Source: Asterella californica
Taxonomy: Eukaryota > Streptophyta > Marchantiopsida > Marchantiales > Aytoniaceae
Assembly: GCA_036924285.1 (NCBI GenBank)
Contig: JAYKYS010000009.1
Coordinates: 7,068,001 to 7,132,000 of the forward strand
Direction of reading: 5' to 3'
Length of the DNA: 64,000 nucleotides
Below the pieces are notes generated by a model. It was not told the origin of the DNA, ran no database searches, and saw only the letters and a list, made by a program, of their open reading frames with translations. Made by a program: the position numbers and the translations under genes. Shown piece by piece: positions 1 through 13,576 of the stretch. How positions within the stretch are numbered: position 1 is the stretch's first letter; each line of letters begins with the position of its first letter.

Positions 1-3000
1 GAAGAGTAGGGACTTATCCTTGGACCTTGATGTGAAGTCTGTATTCTTCTGTCTTTTCAGAAGGACACTAGTAACATTTCAGCAGTATTTTGCTATCTCA
101 TTTGTTCATACATCTATCTTCTCGAATCTTTTATATGTTTGTTGGAAGGGTCCATGATCAAAGACCTATTTCATTGTTGTTTGTATTTGATTTATCAGGT
201 TTTGCTTGGGTTTGGTTTCTTATCAGACTTAAACTCTCATTCGGATATTATTCCATTCCGTGAGAATAACAATTTGAGAACTATGTGAATTATCATTGTA
301 ACGTTGAAGTACTGTGTTTTGTGTAATTGTTAACTGTATCTTCGTGGGAACGATCCTTAATTTATTATTATCGATACTTTATGTTTCTCTGGGTTGTTAC
401 AACACTCTCATCATGGAAAGTTTTACTCAAAGATCCAATCCCATGTGCACGGAGCTACTCAAGCTTTGAACCCAAAGAAAACGGATTTACTCATATCTCT
501 CAACTGTAACAGCCAACTTCAATCGACCATTTCAAGAGCAAATCCAACCCAAATGTAGGATTGTTTTACATCAATGTAACCACCACGGAGTGAACTACTC
601 GATCCCCTTGACAGCTCCTAAAGATCACCTCTCAAACTCTCGGATCACTCAAAAATGTGACTCAGGGTACCGATTTGACCTCCCTGACTTTGAAAGTCCA
701 TCACTCTCTCCTCAGAACTCCAAATCGGTCGATCTTTGTCTCCAGAGTGTAGCTCGTCTCGCGAGCTTTCCAACAAGATCTTCGAATGACCTCCAGGAGG
801 ACTTCCAAAATCCTAAAGCCGTTTGCAGATCTTGAATGGAGTTGATTGGTCGAAAGTAGACCAATAAGAAAACAGATATGAAAATCATTTTTTTCCTCTA
901 CTTGGTATCCTAGAACCACTATAACTCTAATACCCTCTAATGCCTTCAAGGCATCGGTCCCAACCTTAGGATAATTACACTCGTCAAACTATAGAGATTG
1001 TACTTAACACTTAAGATTCAATACAAAGTCAAGATGACGACTTGGAACCGATCTATGATGAAAAGTACTACAAAAGAGAATGGAGAAGCTATCACTTGAT
1101 TACAGTACTCCTCGCCAAAGTTCATTACGATCCATGATTGATCTTCCGTCGACAGTGACATCAAACGTCGACCTAGATGTTGAAAGGGATGTTGGATGGA
1201 TAATTCAGGTCCATTCGCTCATCGTCAAAGTAAGATATACATGGTCAAGTCCCAATTCTTCTCATACGTGACAATTGATAAGACCACCGGAGTAGACGAG
1301 TCCATCATCCTCCCCATGAACTCTTCTCCAAAGTAGACGACGAACCACTGTCAAAGTGATCGCGGTGGATGCAGTGAAGCTTGATATGGAACGGGTTTGG
1401 AAATGAAAGATTCTGAACTTGATTTAGTACTCCATCCATAAATACCACTCTTGCAGTTCCTCACTTATCATGTAAGACACTAAGACACATTCATGAAATT
1501 CACTCAAAGAAGGATGCCTTACGAACCCTCGACCCACTATCTTATACCTAAGTTTGACAACAAGAGTCATTCACGCAAATGTTCACGGATCACTAAGTCG
1601 GCACCTCTTGTTATCGTGCGATCTCACCTCTAGATCTCTGTGAAAGCGACACCTGATACGCTCTCATGCGAACTACACGAAAGGTTCGGGGACACAAAGA
1701 AAACACAACACACGTTTTGTATTGAATTCACATGTGAGGCTCTCACAACACGACAACGCCACTCTCGCTCAGAAGTCGATTCACACGTACACGATCAAGT
1801 CAGAGATATTCATCTTGTTCATTGAACGAAGCCCTTCTGTTATCTTCACCGAGAGAAGCTTGTGGACGTAACCACGTGATTCTACAAAAATCATTTGTGG
1901 ACGAGTTTTGTATCCCAAGAGATCCATCACAAATAAAGAAGAAATGGATAGAAAAATAAAGACATTAAATCATTCCTTTTGAGATTTGTGTGTGAAATTT
2001 GACACGAGATTCAAGAGAGAAAAAATAAGCATTAGATCATTGCTCACTCGAAGGTCGTACTTAGAGACTCTTGCGATATCTTACATTTGGATGAGAGATG
2101 TAAAATAAAACTATAAGTGAAGTGTAATAAATTGATTGTATTTCATCATAAAATTGTGAAATTGAATTAATATCTAATAATTTCTCTTTTAGTTTTGAGT
2201 TAACGATAATGAAATTTTCCTGAAAACACAATTTAATCATAAATTAATATACTTACCTGTTTACCTCTTCATCATCAGATAGAGAGGTGAATAATATGCA
2301 GAGGAGCTTATATGATATATTATATATACTTATGTTATATGAACAACATTCTAACGTGAGAATATGCGTGCATGATCAATTTAGAAGAACTTTTGATCGC
2401 TTGCTGTTATTGGGAAAGATATAAGTTTAGTAAAAAATCTGGTACCAACTGATAAGCAAAATTAAATTTCTTTCAAATATTTAGTGATAATTGGACTTGG
2501 AGATGGAAAAATCTAAATATAACTACCAAATATATCAGAACCAACGTTCTCCCGACAAACAAGAAACTGATACAAAATACATCATATTTTCTTATAATTT
2601 TAATTTATTGCCTAACTTTTCCTCAAACATAGGTTAGACCTAAACCCGAAACCAAAGCATCCCATCTCAACCCGTATATATATACACATCTATATACTGG
2701 CTGAGATTTAAACACTACTTCTCATGAAATTCTTCATGCATACGTCTGTATGAGTATCGATACAGATCCAAGTAGTTTGTGAACATGAATGTTACTTACA
2801 TGCTGTATTTGATGTTTTTCCTACTCACAGAACTAGAATAGCAGTAAAACAAAGTTCATTGCACCAAAGAATGAAACCGAAGCTTTTGGCGGGATGGGAG
2901 AAATGTCTCACCTTTCACTTTAGAATGATATGATGCAGGATCTAGCTCCGAGATCGACAGACGGACACGTGACAGGTTACGTTACATGGCTGTTCATCTT

Positions 3001-4370
3001 CAGTCGATATATATAAGAGTACTTCCTTCACGACATGGAGATGACGAGGGCAGTACGCTCTTTTGTGGTGGTTGAAAGATCACGCGTGTTTCCAACAAGG
3101 CAGCACAAACGACTTAATTTAGAGAATATCACGAGCAGATGAGTTATACTAGGATCGAGCGAGGGACAGTCCAGACTCCAGAGAGATTGTAGGCAGAAAA
3201 GGGATATCTTCGTTTGAACAGACGACGACGTGCTTTCTGGCCCCTACAGGTAGGACACGTGAGATCGTGAGGCCGCTTTTAATTTTTTATTTAAATTTTC
3301 TTCGTCATCGCTGTGACAAATATATTGTGTTGTAGAATTTAATTAATTAATTATAAAGAGGAGCTAAGGCAACGATGGATGGCGTGGAGATAACGGTCTA
3401 ATAACGGAGCCGTAAAGTAAAACCTTTTGGAAGATATTGTGCACCCTACCATGCCCTCGAACATTCGGTCCTCGTGGGGAGCACTACCGTAGTCTACTTT
3501 TGGGGACAAGGTGTCCCTCAAAAGCACATCCTACAGTAGCGACGGGAGGTGAAGGTGAAGGTGACGCGTATGTACGGTGAATGAACAAGGTGAGCCGAAA
3601 TTGCCGAAACTACATCTGGACAAACCATTCCCCCATAGCAAAGTTTCCCGTCCAGCATAGTCCAACAAGTAGCTACGCATGCGATGTTATTGGAGGTTAT
3701 TCACGTGCTCCTGTTGCTGTTCATTCGGCGACTTGGATTACCGTATTTACTCGATAAACGCGGTTGAGGCGAAACACCGGATTTTATGTGAGTTTCTTTT
3801 TACTTTTCGGTTTTTATAATGTGGAAGTGAAAAACGGATATAAGATTTACAACAGATTCGAACGATCAACGATGTTGAATGCTAGATTATATGATAAAAT
3901 ATATAAAAATATAAAATTCAAAATATGGACAGTTATAAGAATCAAACTTGTTATTAGACATCATAGATTCTATTATGATAGACAAAAGCACATATTTAAC
4001 GGAAAGACAAAAACACGACAAATATCCAAGATGTCCAGAGAACAGAACGAGTCAGAATTTCTCGTGACTTGATATAAAACCCAAGTGCTATTATCAATAT
4101 GTCCAGTAACCAAGAAGATCTCATTATGCGAGTAGGTTGTTAACGAATAAAAAAATTAATCATTATACCCATAATACTTTTGCTGATTAAATTTACTTGC
4201 GAGAATAAATTCTGCTAAATTTCATTATACAGATAAGTGGATAGCGAACAAAGAAATTAACCATTATACCCAAAATACTTTAGCTGATTAAATTGACTTG
4301 CGAAAACACAGTCGATAAAGTAAGGATATCAATAAAAGCTCTCTCCCAGAACTTTACAAAATGGGATTCG
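1..4370. other. Non-coding flank, no gene recognised
   Basis: This stretch has only short open frames broken by many stops on both strands. None matches a family I know and none can be joined through convincing splice sites. The part from about 1900 to 4370 is markedly AT-rich. The part from about 400 to 1850 is less AT-rich and has several short plus-strand open frames in a row (for example 590-835, 1080-1271, 1640-1825). This could be a heavily decayed mobile element, but I see no diagnostic motif. I treat the stretch as intergenic. Confidence 0.5.
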
Positions 4371-4381
4371 CTTTGCACATA

Positions 4382-4472
4382 ACTACTGAGTATCTATTGT
4401 GAAATACTAGATACTCAGTAGTTCACAATACTACTGAACTGGTTGTAGTTCAGTAGTTCACAACCAGTTCAG
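4382..4472. repeat. Compound palindrome with mutually exclusive hairpins
   Basis: A perfect 14-bp inverted repeat pairs 4382-4395 with 4409-4422. It is followed by two overlapping inverted repeats: 4431-4440 with 4447-4456 (10 bp, perfect) and 4434-4446 with 4460-4472 (13 bp, perfect). The last two share bases, so only one can form at a time. No coding frame crosses the site. It resembles the paired palindromes at 5011-5115 and 15432-15515. It may be a small foldback element or a cruciform-forming site; its function is unknown. Confidence 0.75.
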
Positions 4473-5010
4473 AGAATTTATGACTAGAAGTTGCGTTTGG
4501 CTATCCTGTTCAGAGATTATAACGATGGATGAAGTTTATACATACACTCAACACAGAGAAGAAATTTTATTCCATTTCGTTATTCATGAGCTAAAACTCA
4601 ACCGCTAGTAAGATTTTCTCTATCCTTTGGTTAGCGAAATGAGAGTTGCGGAGAAACGAACCTGCACCTCCACGTTGGAATCAAATTCATGAATAGGAAA
4701 TGTGAAACTTCAATCAACCAGCAAAACAAAGTTGCGTGAGGCAAGGAACAGCTGGATTTCAAGAAATTCCATGGCGCACGGTGACAGCAATTATTTGGTT
4801 CGATTATAAACGAAAGTGATGAACAATGTCAACGGGGCATTAAAGCTCTCTTTTGAAAAGGTCATAATTGACAAAGTTTTCCCCGGCTACTTTGTCCTTT
4901 TCCTATTCTTGACGAAGGTATACAAAGGCATAGCAACAAACCTGAATCTCATTTCACTTACCCGTAACTTTTTTCCAACTCTCCTGTTATCCTAGTTGTT
5001 ATGTATGGGA

Positions 5011-5115
5011 TGTATATTCACCTCTTCCAAGTTCGGAAGAGATGAATATGCATGAACAAATTAATTTATTCACTAACCCTTCCTCTTGAAAGGGTTAGTG
5101 CATAAATTAATGTTC
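5011..5115. repeat. Pair of adjacent hairpins (foldback repeat)
   Basis: The first hairpin pairs 5011-5028 with 5035-5052, 18 bp with two mismatches and a 6-base loop. The second pairs 5054-5081 with 5089-5115, a stem of about 26 bp with a few mismatches or bulges. Together they form two consecutive stem-loops in AT-rich intergenic DNA. The first stem ends in an ATATGCA-type sequence, as in the pair at 15432-15515. There is no coding content. Confidence 0.75.
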
Positions 5116-6812
5116 ACAAAAATTAATACTTTTATTCACTTAGAGCCAGCAGCTTTATACAAAAGAAGGAGATATTTTCTCATCCTCTACTTATGGGTTT
5201 TCATGTACACAAAATGACCATGTGTACAGTACGAAATCTAGTTTATTTATAGATTCTAAGTTTAGTAATTTAAATTTCACTGTTTAAGGAAGATGTTAAA
5301 TTAACTAATGTTGTCATGATGTTCAATATTAAAAAGCCTGCATAATCACCTCCGAAACGGTTCGGCAGTTCCTAGCACCTCTCCATTTACATTGTTTTTA
5401 AATTTCTCACCTGTAGCCAGCTCCAAACCAGTTATTTCTGCTTATTTTCAGTAACTACATTCACGTTTGTCCTTTTCTTCCTGTTAGCAATAACTGCACT
5501 TGGGATGTATATTTTGTCGATTGCTCTGTTCACCGTCTGGTTACATTTCTTCCTCGATACTCCCTGTATCTCTGCAACGACCATCCAAGTATAGAAGGCT
5601 TCAAGCGACACAAAATGTCGAATCAGAAACTTCCACTGAGGTCGATCCACGACGGCTCTCTGGCATCTGGGCTAGGTATTTGACATTATCTCCTTCATCT
5701 TTAATCCACAGTACTTCGCTTGCTTCAAAGCAGTAACCTTCGAGAGGCAGATATCATCAGTCATGATGGGAACTTTCTCGAGCTGAGGTTCAGTGCAACG
5801 CAAATATATAATCACGCCCTAAGCAAGCACGTTCAGCAGCCTTGGCTGTCCCAGAGCCAGACAGCAGAGGCGATTGGTAACAAGCTTTTTATAGAACTAC
5901 CAAACAGTCCATATGATTTAAGCAAACCAGTGCACTGGAATATCACTGTGTTGTTACTGCTTCAGTTATTACGTTAAGATACGCGCATCTTGGCAAAAGT
6001 GCTCCATAAAGTGCTCTATTTAGCAACTGACTGGTCCTGACAACTTGTATTGTAGTCAGCTGTGCGAGGCGAAATGCATCTGGTTTGCTGATCAACAAAG
6101 CAACTAGAAGACAAGACAACTAAAACTACAGAAAATGGCAGAAGAAAGAGTTATCCAAGAAACATGCAGGAATATTAAAGTCGCAATGGAGAGGATCTCC
6201 TCAGAGTGCGTTAGAACTTGCTTCTAGACAGCAGCCTCGCGCCATAGACGGACAGTGCAAAAATCAGAGATCGGTAGAGGCGAAAGACGAGAGTAGCACG
6301 TTGCTACGTAAGAACAAGGTGACTCTTTCAGTAAGTACGAGCATCGGCGACCGACAGTGCTACTCAACTTGAACCTGTCAAGTTGAGGACAAATCGGGAG
6401 GAAGGAAGAATGAAGAACCACAGACAGTCAAACCACGTAACAGGAGAGTTCGACAATCTTTGGCAAAACATTATAGTACTGATACGCGAGGGGTAATCTT
6501 CCTGATTTTCCTTTTGCTTTATTGCTTGATTGTGCAGCTTTGCAAGCGTTTGCGCACAGTTGTCTTCCTTGATCATGAAACCAGTTCTCGTTGCACTTGA
6601 CCCGACAAGGACGGCAAAGTTGATACCGACGGATCGCTAGATCAACCGAGCCAGAGTGCAACAAACCATTCTCGGTCGCTTCAACCCTGAACTAGTTGCT
6701 ACTTACAGAATGGTACGTGATGCATAGGGTCATCTCTCCTCATGAAGGGCTAGAATCGAAAGCTTAAGCCAGTCTCGTGCGTGGTGGTGCCGGAGATTTT
6801 GACAGTACGGGC
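5116..6812. other. 3' flank of sulfite oxidase, no gene recognised
   Basis: This lies downstream of the minus-strand sulfite oxidase stop codon and probably holds its 3' untranslated region and polyadenylation site, which I cannot place. Open frames here (such as 5432-5650 minus and 5500-5736 plus) overlap one another on opposite strands and match nothing I recognise. The section from about 5500 to 6812 has higher GC than the DNA to its left, consistent with transcribed or ancestral unique sequence. Confidence 0.45.
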
Positions 6813-9800
6813 TTACAGACTGGATTGGATTCTTGGTGATTCAGACTTCACATGTACTTCATGCCAAGAGTTATTCAGAACTCCACGCAGATTCCATACA
6901 TCTTCAACTCTTCGTGGCTGCACGTTCGCTGCACTATCCACCTGCAAAACCCCCATGCAAACAAAATAAGGATTCCTTTAGAACAGAAGGCAGTATCCGC
7001 AGCCTGATCGGACTAAAACAGACTGGAGGAGACACGAGACCCACGCTCTAGATCCAGAGAGACGGAGAAAAGATTTAGGTGTACAGTATTAACGGGGGTG
7101 AACAGTCTCTTCCCATGGCATCACAAGTGCGTAGTCAAAAGCAACTCAAATGCCACAACTAGCCAAATTTAACTACTAGCCTCACAGAGATCTAACCATT
7201 GAAAAAGTCCTGACGCATTATGTGGGAGGGACAGTACAGATAAAACAAGCAAAAATTACAGAATCTGTGTCCACACGAGAACTTACAGCCTTGGCTATGA
7301 TGGTTGCAGGCGGAGTCAGCGTGGTCTGGAGTTCCCACAGCACCCACGCCCATTTCTCACGATTCTCGTCTACGTCTGAAATGTAAGAGCTTGAAGGTGT
7401 CGAGAGTCCGCTTTGCGATCGAGTTGCTTCAATCCAAGTGCGACCACCATCTACAGACACATCAACCCGCTCTATGCCGCGGCCTCCTCCACTCAAGGCG
7501 TAGCCGCTAATCTTTGCCTACAAGGATTGCAACTTTGAATGTATAACCCACAATCCACCGATGAACTGAAAAACTGATGAACCAATATTCGTTCCACAGA
7601 AGACGTTTGTCAGCACACAACTTGAACGTCAACAGACTCGCCGGACCAAAGACTAACCGTGCTTCCTTCCTTGATAACGCTCCCTTCTGAAGGTGTACAG
7701 ATGGCACACTGTTCAGATAACAAGGAAACGAATAGATGAATATTAGTGTTACCCCTGAATGAATGGACATATACAACTAGAAGTGATCGGCTCTACGCCA
7801 ATTCCACTCCTCCAAACTTCAGTTCTCTTTTATGCAATATATTGCTATGCCACCCGTTCGCCAGTGGTTAAATATCTGGAACTTTCATGTTGTAGTAGGC
7901 AGTAGATGGTGATATAAGGTCCCGTTCCCTAGCACTCTCCGCACTCCTTTGCTCACTTGGACTCGTGGTAGCATACGGGGTATACCTGGACAGGAAAGTC
8001 CATCAATGGACGCCGTGACGACCAAACAATATTGTTCCAATCAACCGACGGTGGAAACATCTTGTAATCTTGTTGCTGGAAGAATCCCTGTAAAGATAAG
8101 CCAGTAAAGAGGACTTCACGTTTAAGGGAAGTACTTCGCACAGTTAAACAAAAAGTAACCTTATTGCACTAGATTGTTAATTACCTTGCAAATCAACATC
8201 CAGAAGGATTAAGAGAGATTCACCAACTGGACAAAGCATCACAAACGGCAGTTACTCCACAAATAGAACTTCAGCAGAAGTTACCTGACACTCAACCGGT
8301 GAAATGTGAATACTGGCTAACCATTTCACAGATCGTGCACCGATAACTCCTGGAACTACCACTCTCAAAGGATACCCATGATCCCTGTTTAGTTCCTACA
8401 CACAGATGTCTTCACGACCTTAATGCCGTGCACCCTTGCTACAACCGAGGTGTCGTCGCTTTCTTGACTCATTACAAACTCAACTGACTACATACAAGGA
8501 CATTTTTATCCTTCATACTGAGCTGTACTTACACCTGGTATATATGATGAACTTACGACCAAGCACTTCCAACAGAAAACGATACTTCAGTGTCCAGAAA
8601 ATCAAGTTGTTTCATAGAACTGCACAAGAAAGAGCATTCCAATGCCTGTCCAATCGCGTGGAGTATAGTACCTTGCCATTCATTTCATATGCAAGCAAAA
8701 CCTCAGCTGCTGGATCGGTAGCTTCAAACAACGTTATTGACGCTCTGTATGGTCCTCCCTTCTCCTCCTGGAATCAAGTAACAACTACACACGCTGACAT
8801 CTCGACCAACGCTTGTGTTTTCAAAATCAAGTGAATATCTTCTCATGTCCTTTACAGCTACCCAAGTAAATAACCCCCTGAATCACAAGTACATTCAAAA
8901 CTGGAACGTGAAAAATTAAGTGCAGGGACATATAGTCACATTCATGCTACAAGCTCACACGTATTCAAACTACAGTACTTATGATTCCAAACTGCAGACT
9001 TGTATAAGTGTATAATCCAAAGTGACTAAAAATCCTTCGAACTGATGACTTCCACCAGGTCCATGAGGATGATCTATAGACTGTTTATGAAAAGATTTCA
9101 TTTGTATATATATTTTTTCAACAATTTCTCCTAGATACTTGTGTTAAATCAAATGGAGCTTGAAGAAAGTGGTAGCAAAAGAGAATATCACACATCTCGC
9201 ACTTCTTACCTTGCATTGATCAACACTGATGAACTCAACATGCCTGCCTCCATTTGCAGTAGATCTGGTAAAGGAAGAAATCCCCGCTAACTCCAACACA
9301 TCTGACAGGCGTGCCCCTCCCCACACACCTATACACTCCAAGCAGAGACCCCAGCCAAAAAAGATGAAACCCGCTTGAGAGAAGGCCGGAATATGCAGTT
9401 CAGATTGCCAACCTCAGGCGTTTAGGACAAAATTTGAGCACAAGGCATACAATTTTGATCCAACTAATCTGGATGCTAATCAAGGCGCCTTTAAAACTCA
9501 AACATAATGGTCATTATGTTCGTTTTATCACAGCTCTAGCTTAGATATGGACCATATTTCTGCTTGGTCCCAGATACATCTACTGAGGAAGCGTCAAGCC
9601 CGCATTAGCCACTAGTACTGGCGCTTGTGTAGCCATTCATAACGCTGATTACTAGTACTCAATACCTCACTTCTGAGGGAAAGACTGAGTACTTACCGTT
9701 TCCAAGAGCTGCTGTTCCCCAACCGACTCCCTTCACTGTCCGAGTATCACTCATAGCCGTTCTTCGGTTCCCTGCACACTGAAATATTGCAATAACATTG

Positions 9801-11346
9801 TAGCACATAAGGATTACTCACTGGACAGTGTGACATACCAGCCTACAAAGAACACAAATGGAAGACACCAAATACAACGTCGATCATGGATGCTTAGGTG
9901 TACCTGTAAGGTGGCTACAACCGTGTGTTTCTTAATAGATCTGCGTGGGTCCATGTACGAGCTGCCTGCTGTTAGACATTCTGGAAGATATTTACCGTCA
10001 ATGAAATTCGAGCATCTATGAAAAGATTCTTATGACAATGCGAATATAAACGTTCAATGCAAGGCAAGGCAGAAATTTCTCCTACCACCTTTCCCGACTT
10101 AGGAGTAAGAACAGACCTTAAGTCATCCAAGCTGAGAGACAGCTTTTTCGGTGTCAAACCAGTTATCTCCAGATGATACCTGACAAAGCATCATGATCTC
10201 CACAACTGAGACTGTTCAACACATCCTGTCCACTGGCAGAGTGAATTGCAATCTTACCCAGTTCTGTAGATGTATCAATATAACACTGGCTTCTGTAACT
10301 TCTGTTATCAGCCTCGGAGAACGTAGCAACAAAGGAGAAACTGCCAATCCGTACTTTCACAAACCCGCGAAAGGCCATGCAACAACTTTCAAGGGAAGTT
10401 CGACAGTGTAGGATCCTACTACTTACGATGCAGAATCAGTAAGGATCGGGATCGGTCCATGGTTTCGCTTGTAAAACATGTCTACAGGTGTGATGTATGA
10501 TGCCACCAGAGCCGAAGGGGGAGGTTCCGCATTAAAAGGCTCCTGCGGTAGAATATGAGCCGAACATCCAGTAAAGCCTAAACTTGTGAACAAATTCCTT
10601 GCTTGATTGTTTTGGCAAACATATGTGTTCATCAGTTTCATGACGCTTGAGACATAACCTGTCATAACATAGCCTATGGTGACAATTCTGCGTGAAATAT
10701 ATGGAAAGTAACTAAACTCCAAATCATCCAAATTGTCTCTGAATCCTGCGCTCAACGATGACATAACTGCTGTGTAACTCATTCTTCACGTTTTGCCGTG
10801 AAATCAGGAGTGGCTTGTAATATGCTAGAACATTCAGTTCTACGCTAAAAGCATCGTAATGACGAGCGTATGAAAAATCGGACATACTGGATCATACAGA
10901 AGAGCATACCACAAACACAGTTCCGTTGGCATAGAAACTCAAGAGTGCAGATTGCATAGATCTCAGCAGGAAACAGTTCGCAATCCTTCTACTACTTGGA
11001 GAGCATTAATTTAGAATGTACCTCATCCACACACAAAAATAGAAGGAGCTCCTAGCGGCACTGTCAATTTCCAATCGTTTCCTACCTCGAAGTTATAATC
11101 CTAGAGATCTATAACCACCTACACGAATTTGTAGGGGTACTCCATGGGACTCCAACAAACGCAGTAAGTGAAATCACCAGCAGGAAACAGCCACTTTGAA
11201 CGACTGTGTTGACAACTAACAATGATACAACAGACAAGACAAGTGGAATCACAGCAGAAATTTAAACTTGCCTTCGAATTGATTCTCAACGCAGGATGTC
11301 GCGGCGGCTCACTTTCATAGCTTTTCGGACCAATTAACGCACCCAT
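6813..11346 (-). CDS. SO: Sulfite oxidase, plant type (molybdenum cofactor, no haem)
   Basis: The enzyme oxidises sulfite to sulfate with oxygen as acceptor. I rebuilt twelve exons from splice sites, phase and family similarity: 11272-11346, 10427-10542, 10117-10179, 9904-9940, 9697-9778, 9210-9328, 8672-8767, 8285-8395, 7986-8087, 7658-7708, 7287-7517, 6813-6941. They total 1212 nt, 403 residues; the Arabidopsis enzyme has about 393. The molybdenum-binding domain fills roughly residues 20-265. The ligand cysteine in TLQCAGNRR falls at residue 98, the same number as in Arabidopsis. Other family blocks are [33 protein letters not shown] and [10 protein letters not shown]. The dimerisation domain follows ([17 protein letters not shown], then [15 protein letters not shown]). 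There is no cytochrome b5 domain, as in plants. The C-terminus is SSL, which resembles a peroxisomal PTS1. The start at 11346 aligns with the Arabidopsis N-terminus; an in-frame upstream start at 11370 is less likely. The first intron uses a GC donor. All other introns are GT-AG. Confidence 0.95.
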
Positions 11347-13166
11347 TTCGACAAACAGCGTTTCAATCAATCTTGAACCCTCTGTATATCTCTTTCTCGT
11401 TCGTTCTCAGTCCTTAAAAGTACTCACGACAGAAACTCGCGCGTGGAAGGGAAGCTCAGATGACCAGCTGCTATGGTCCAGTCAGCATGGACTTCATCAT
11501 TCTGTCCCTATCTGTCGCTCTCGCTCTGCAGCCTGGGAAAAGGACACAACAAGCGCGATGTTTCTCAGGGCTGCTAGCATGACAGGTGGCGCCTCTTCAT
11601 TGCATAACCCGCAACCTTCTTGGTACGAAGCTCTAGTCGGAGTTGTCTCGTCTTCCTTTCCTTCCTCGTCTTCCAGGCTCAAGAGTAGTAGATCCATCCA
11701 CCAAACGCCAAGCCTTTAGAGATCTGCCCCACAGAGCACGTACAACTACAGAGTGCTTCAAAGTTCAGAGTCTGAATTCGACTTTCGGGATGACTACTGC
11801 AGAGTCCCGCATGTTCCGTAAGTTTTACTTTCGTAGTTATAATGTAAAGAGCATTGAAAAAATCCAATGAGAAGGTGCAACAAAATGCACAAACTAGGAG
11901 AGTCGCGATTATACCACAGCCGCAACGCATGTAATGTTGAAATGTGGTCTTCTTCGAGTGGCCACTGCTGGTCGTTCGCAAGTAGAATCCTCCATTTCAT
12001 ACGAAAAGGTTAAAGCTGCATTCATTTCGCGTTTCCGTAGTTCTATTTAGCGTGTCGGCATGTATATGTTAGATCGCTGTTAGAGAAAAAAATTAAACAT
12101 TATTAGTGTATTTTGACTTGATACTGTTAAATGAGAGAACCGCATACATGTTTTTTTCGCTCCAGTTGTTTTTCCAGACCCCCTAAATTTATCTTAATTT
12201 TACTTTTTGTAACTTTCAATCTATGATCAAACTCTTCATAGTTTAGTCATATGAATGACTTCTTAGTACTGTATTGTTTATGAATTTAGTCCTTTACGGC
12301 CAAGTGTTACTGAATGTGGTTTGGTTCGTGTGATTCATGGAAGCTAAATCTATACTTCCTGTAAAAATTGTAGTTTTTATTTTTATTTTTATCTTTTTTT
12401 ATATTATTTGTTTTTTGTCTATTTTAAATTATATTTTTACTATCGTAAAATTTTGGACATAAATATTCTAGACCTTCTTATATAATAAACATCTCAATTC
12501 TATTTGTTTTAATCTGTTTTTTTTTAACTTTTGTGGATGATAACAGTAAGTTCTATCATTTTTTATTTCAACAGATTTACTTGATAATATTTTGCATTTT
12601 CTTTTTGAATTTTAGAGGAAAATAAATCGTTTGTTAGAGAAGAATAAATCATTTGTGCTCTCAATCTATTCTAAATCTCATTAACAATTAATCAATTTCA
12701 TGAATTTTTTTCCGCACGTAACGTCTGTCCCCTTTTTTCTATTTGCCCAAAGTGCACTTTGCATGTATATTAGCGTGTAGTTTACTGCTTTTCCGAAGAA
12801 CTTTTTCCCTGTGAGGAAATATGTCAGTCTGCTAAGAAAAGGCGTTTACAGTAATGTAGACAAGCGTACCGGTCACCCGATAACAATGCGAATCGTCCCG
12901 TAATTTAGTTGGTATAGTGTGAGTGCAGATATTTCAGGGAGCCTTAAAGTATTGTAATTCTCATGGAACGAGAGAAATATACGGATGTTGCAGATCATAT
13001 TGTGGAAATAGTAGGAGATTACATAAGGCTAGTAATGAAAATATCCACAACTAACCAGAAATCTTGACAAATATGGACGGAAAAGCGAACGATGTGAAAG
13101 TTACGTCCCATAGTCGACCAGTTCTCGCGTGGCGGTTATCTCGACGGCAGAAGCGACGGCGCCATT
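11347..13166. promoter_or_regulatory. Upstream region of sulfite oxidase, then AT-rich spacer
   Basis: The first 350 or so bases upstream of the sulfite oxidase start should hold its 5' untranslated region and core promoter, read leftwards. I cannot assign a TATA box or a start site with confidence. A minus-strand open frame at 11497-11697 has no recognised relatives and lies where a 5' leader would be. From about 12060 to 12780 the DNA is very AT-rich with runs of T and no coding signal. From about 12800 to 13166 GC rises towards the miniature-element cluster. Confidence 0.4.
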
Positions 13167-13270
13167 AAGGGGTGTCAAAGATAAACACTGAGAGCGTGCT
13201 ATACCGGAAGCCATTTGCCCGTCCTACGTTCTTGGCAACTAGACAGCAAGCAGATGGCAATTCATTTATT
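13167..13270. mobile_element. Partial miniature inverted-repeat element (copy Y)
   Basis: It begins with AAGGGGTGTCAAAGATAA, the terminal sequence shared by its neighbours. It runs about 100 bases with clear similarity to the reverse complement of 13478-13576, for example the shared block CCTACGTTCTTGGCA. It stops at the left end of the complete element X, so it has no right terminus of its own in place. It is either a truncated copy or the left part of a copy into which X inserted in the opposite orientation. No coding capacity. Confidence 0.7.
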
Positions 13271-13576
13271 AGGGAGTGTCAAAGTTAACCACGGCAGGAA
13301 AATCTGAATTGCCGTTTAGTTCCGACAGTCACGGCGAGGAGAGTTCCCGGGACTTTGTGGAGGTCCCGTCAGTTATCCTGCGGCAGTACTGTTCTCCCGT
13401 GACATTTTCCTCATCGTTCTTTTTACTCTCTGTTCAAGAAACAGAATCTGCCGAGCCGCCGAGAAATTAAACAATTGCCACCTGCCTGCCGTCCGAGCTG
13501 CCAAGAACGTAGGATGGGAAAAGAAAAGGCTCCCGGCACGGCACACTCGCAATGCTTATCTTTGACACCCCCTAAT
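13271..13576. mobile_element. Complete miniature terminal-inverted-repeat element (copy X)
   Basis: The element is about 306 bp. The left end reads AGGGAGTGTCAAAGTTAA and the right end, reverse-complemented, reads TAGGGGGTGTCAAAGATAA, so it has imperfect terminal inverted repeats of about 18 bp. TA is present at both borders, which would fit a TA target duplication. Its interior matches Y (inverted) on its right side and Z (inverted) on its left side, so X carries the whole consensus. It has no transposase and would depend on an autonomous relative I do not see here. Superfamily is undetermined. Confidence 0.75.

Noticed and set aside
8436..8834. 132-residue plus-strand open frame
   Set aside because: It is antisense to sulfite oxidase exon 7 and neighbouring introns, where the minus strand gives an exact family match.
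10423..10782. 119-residue minus-strand open frame as a separate gene
   Set aside because: Only its last 38 codons are real; they are sulfite oxidase exon 2. The rest is intron 1.
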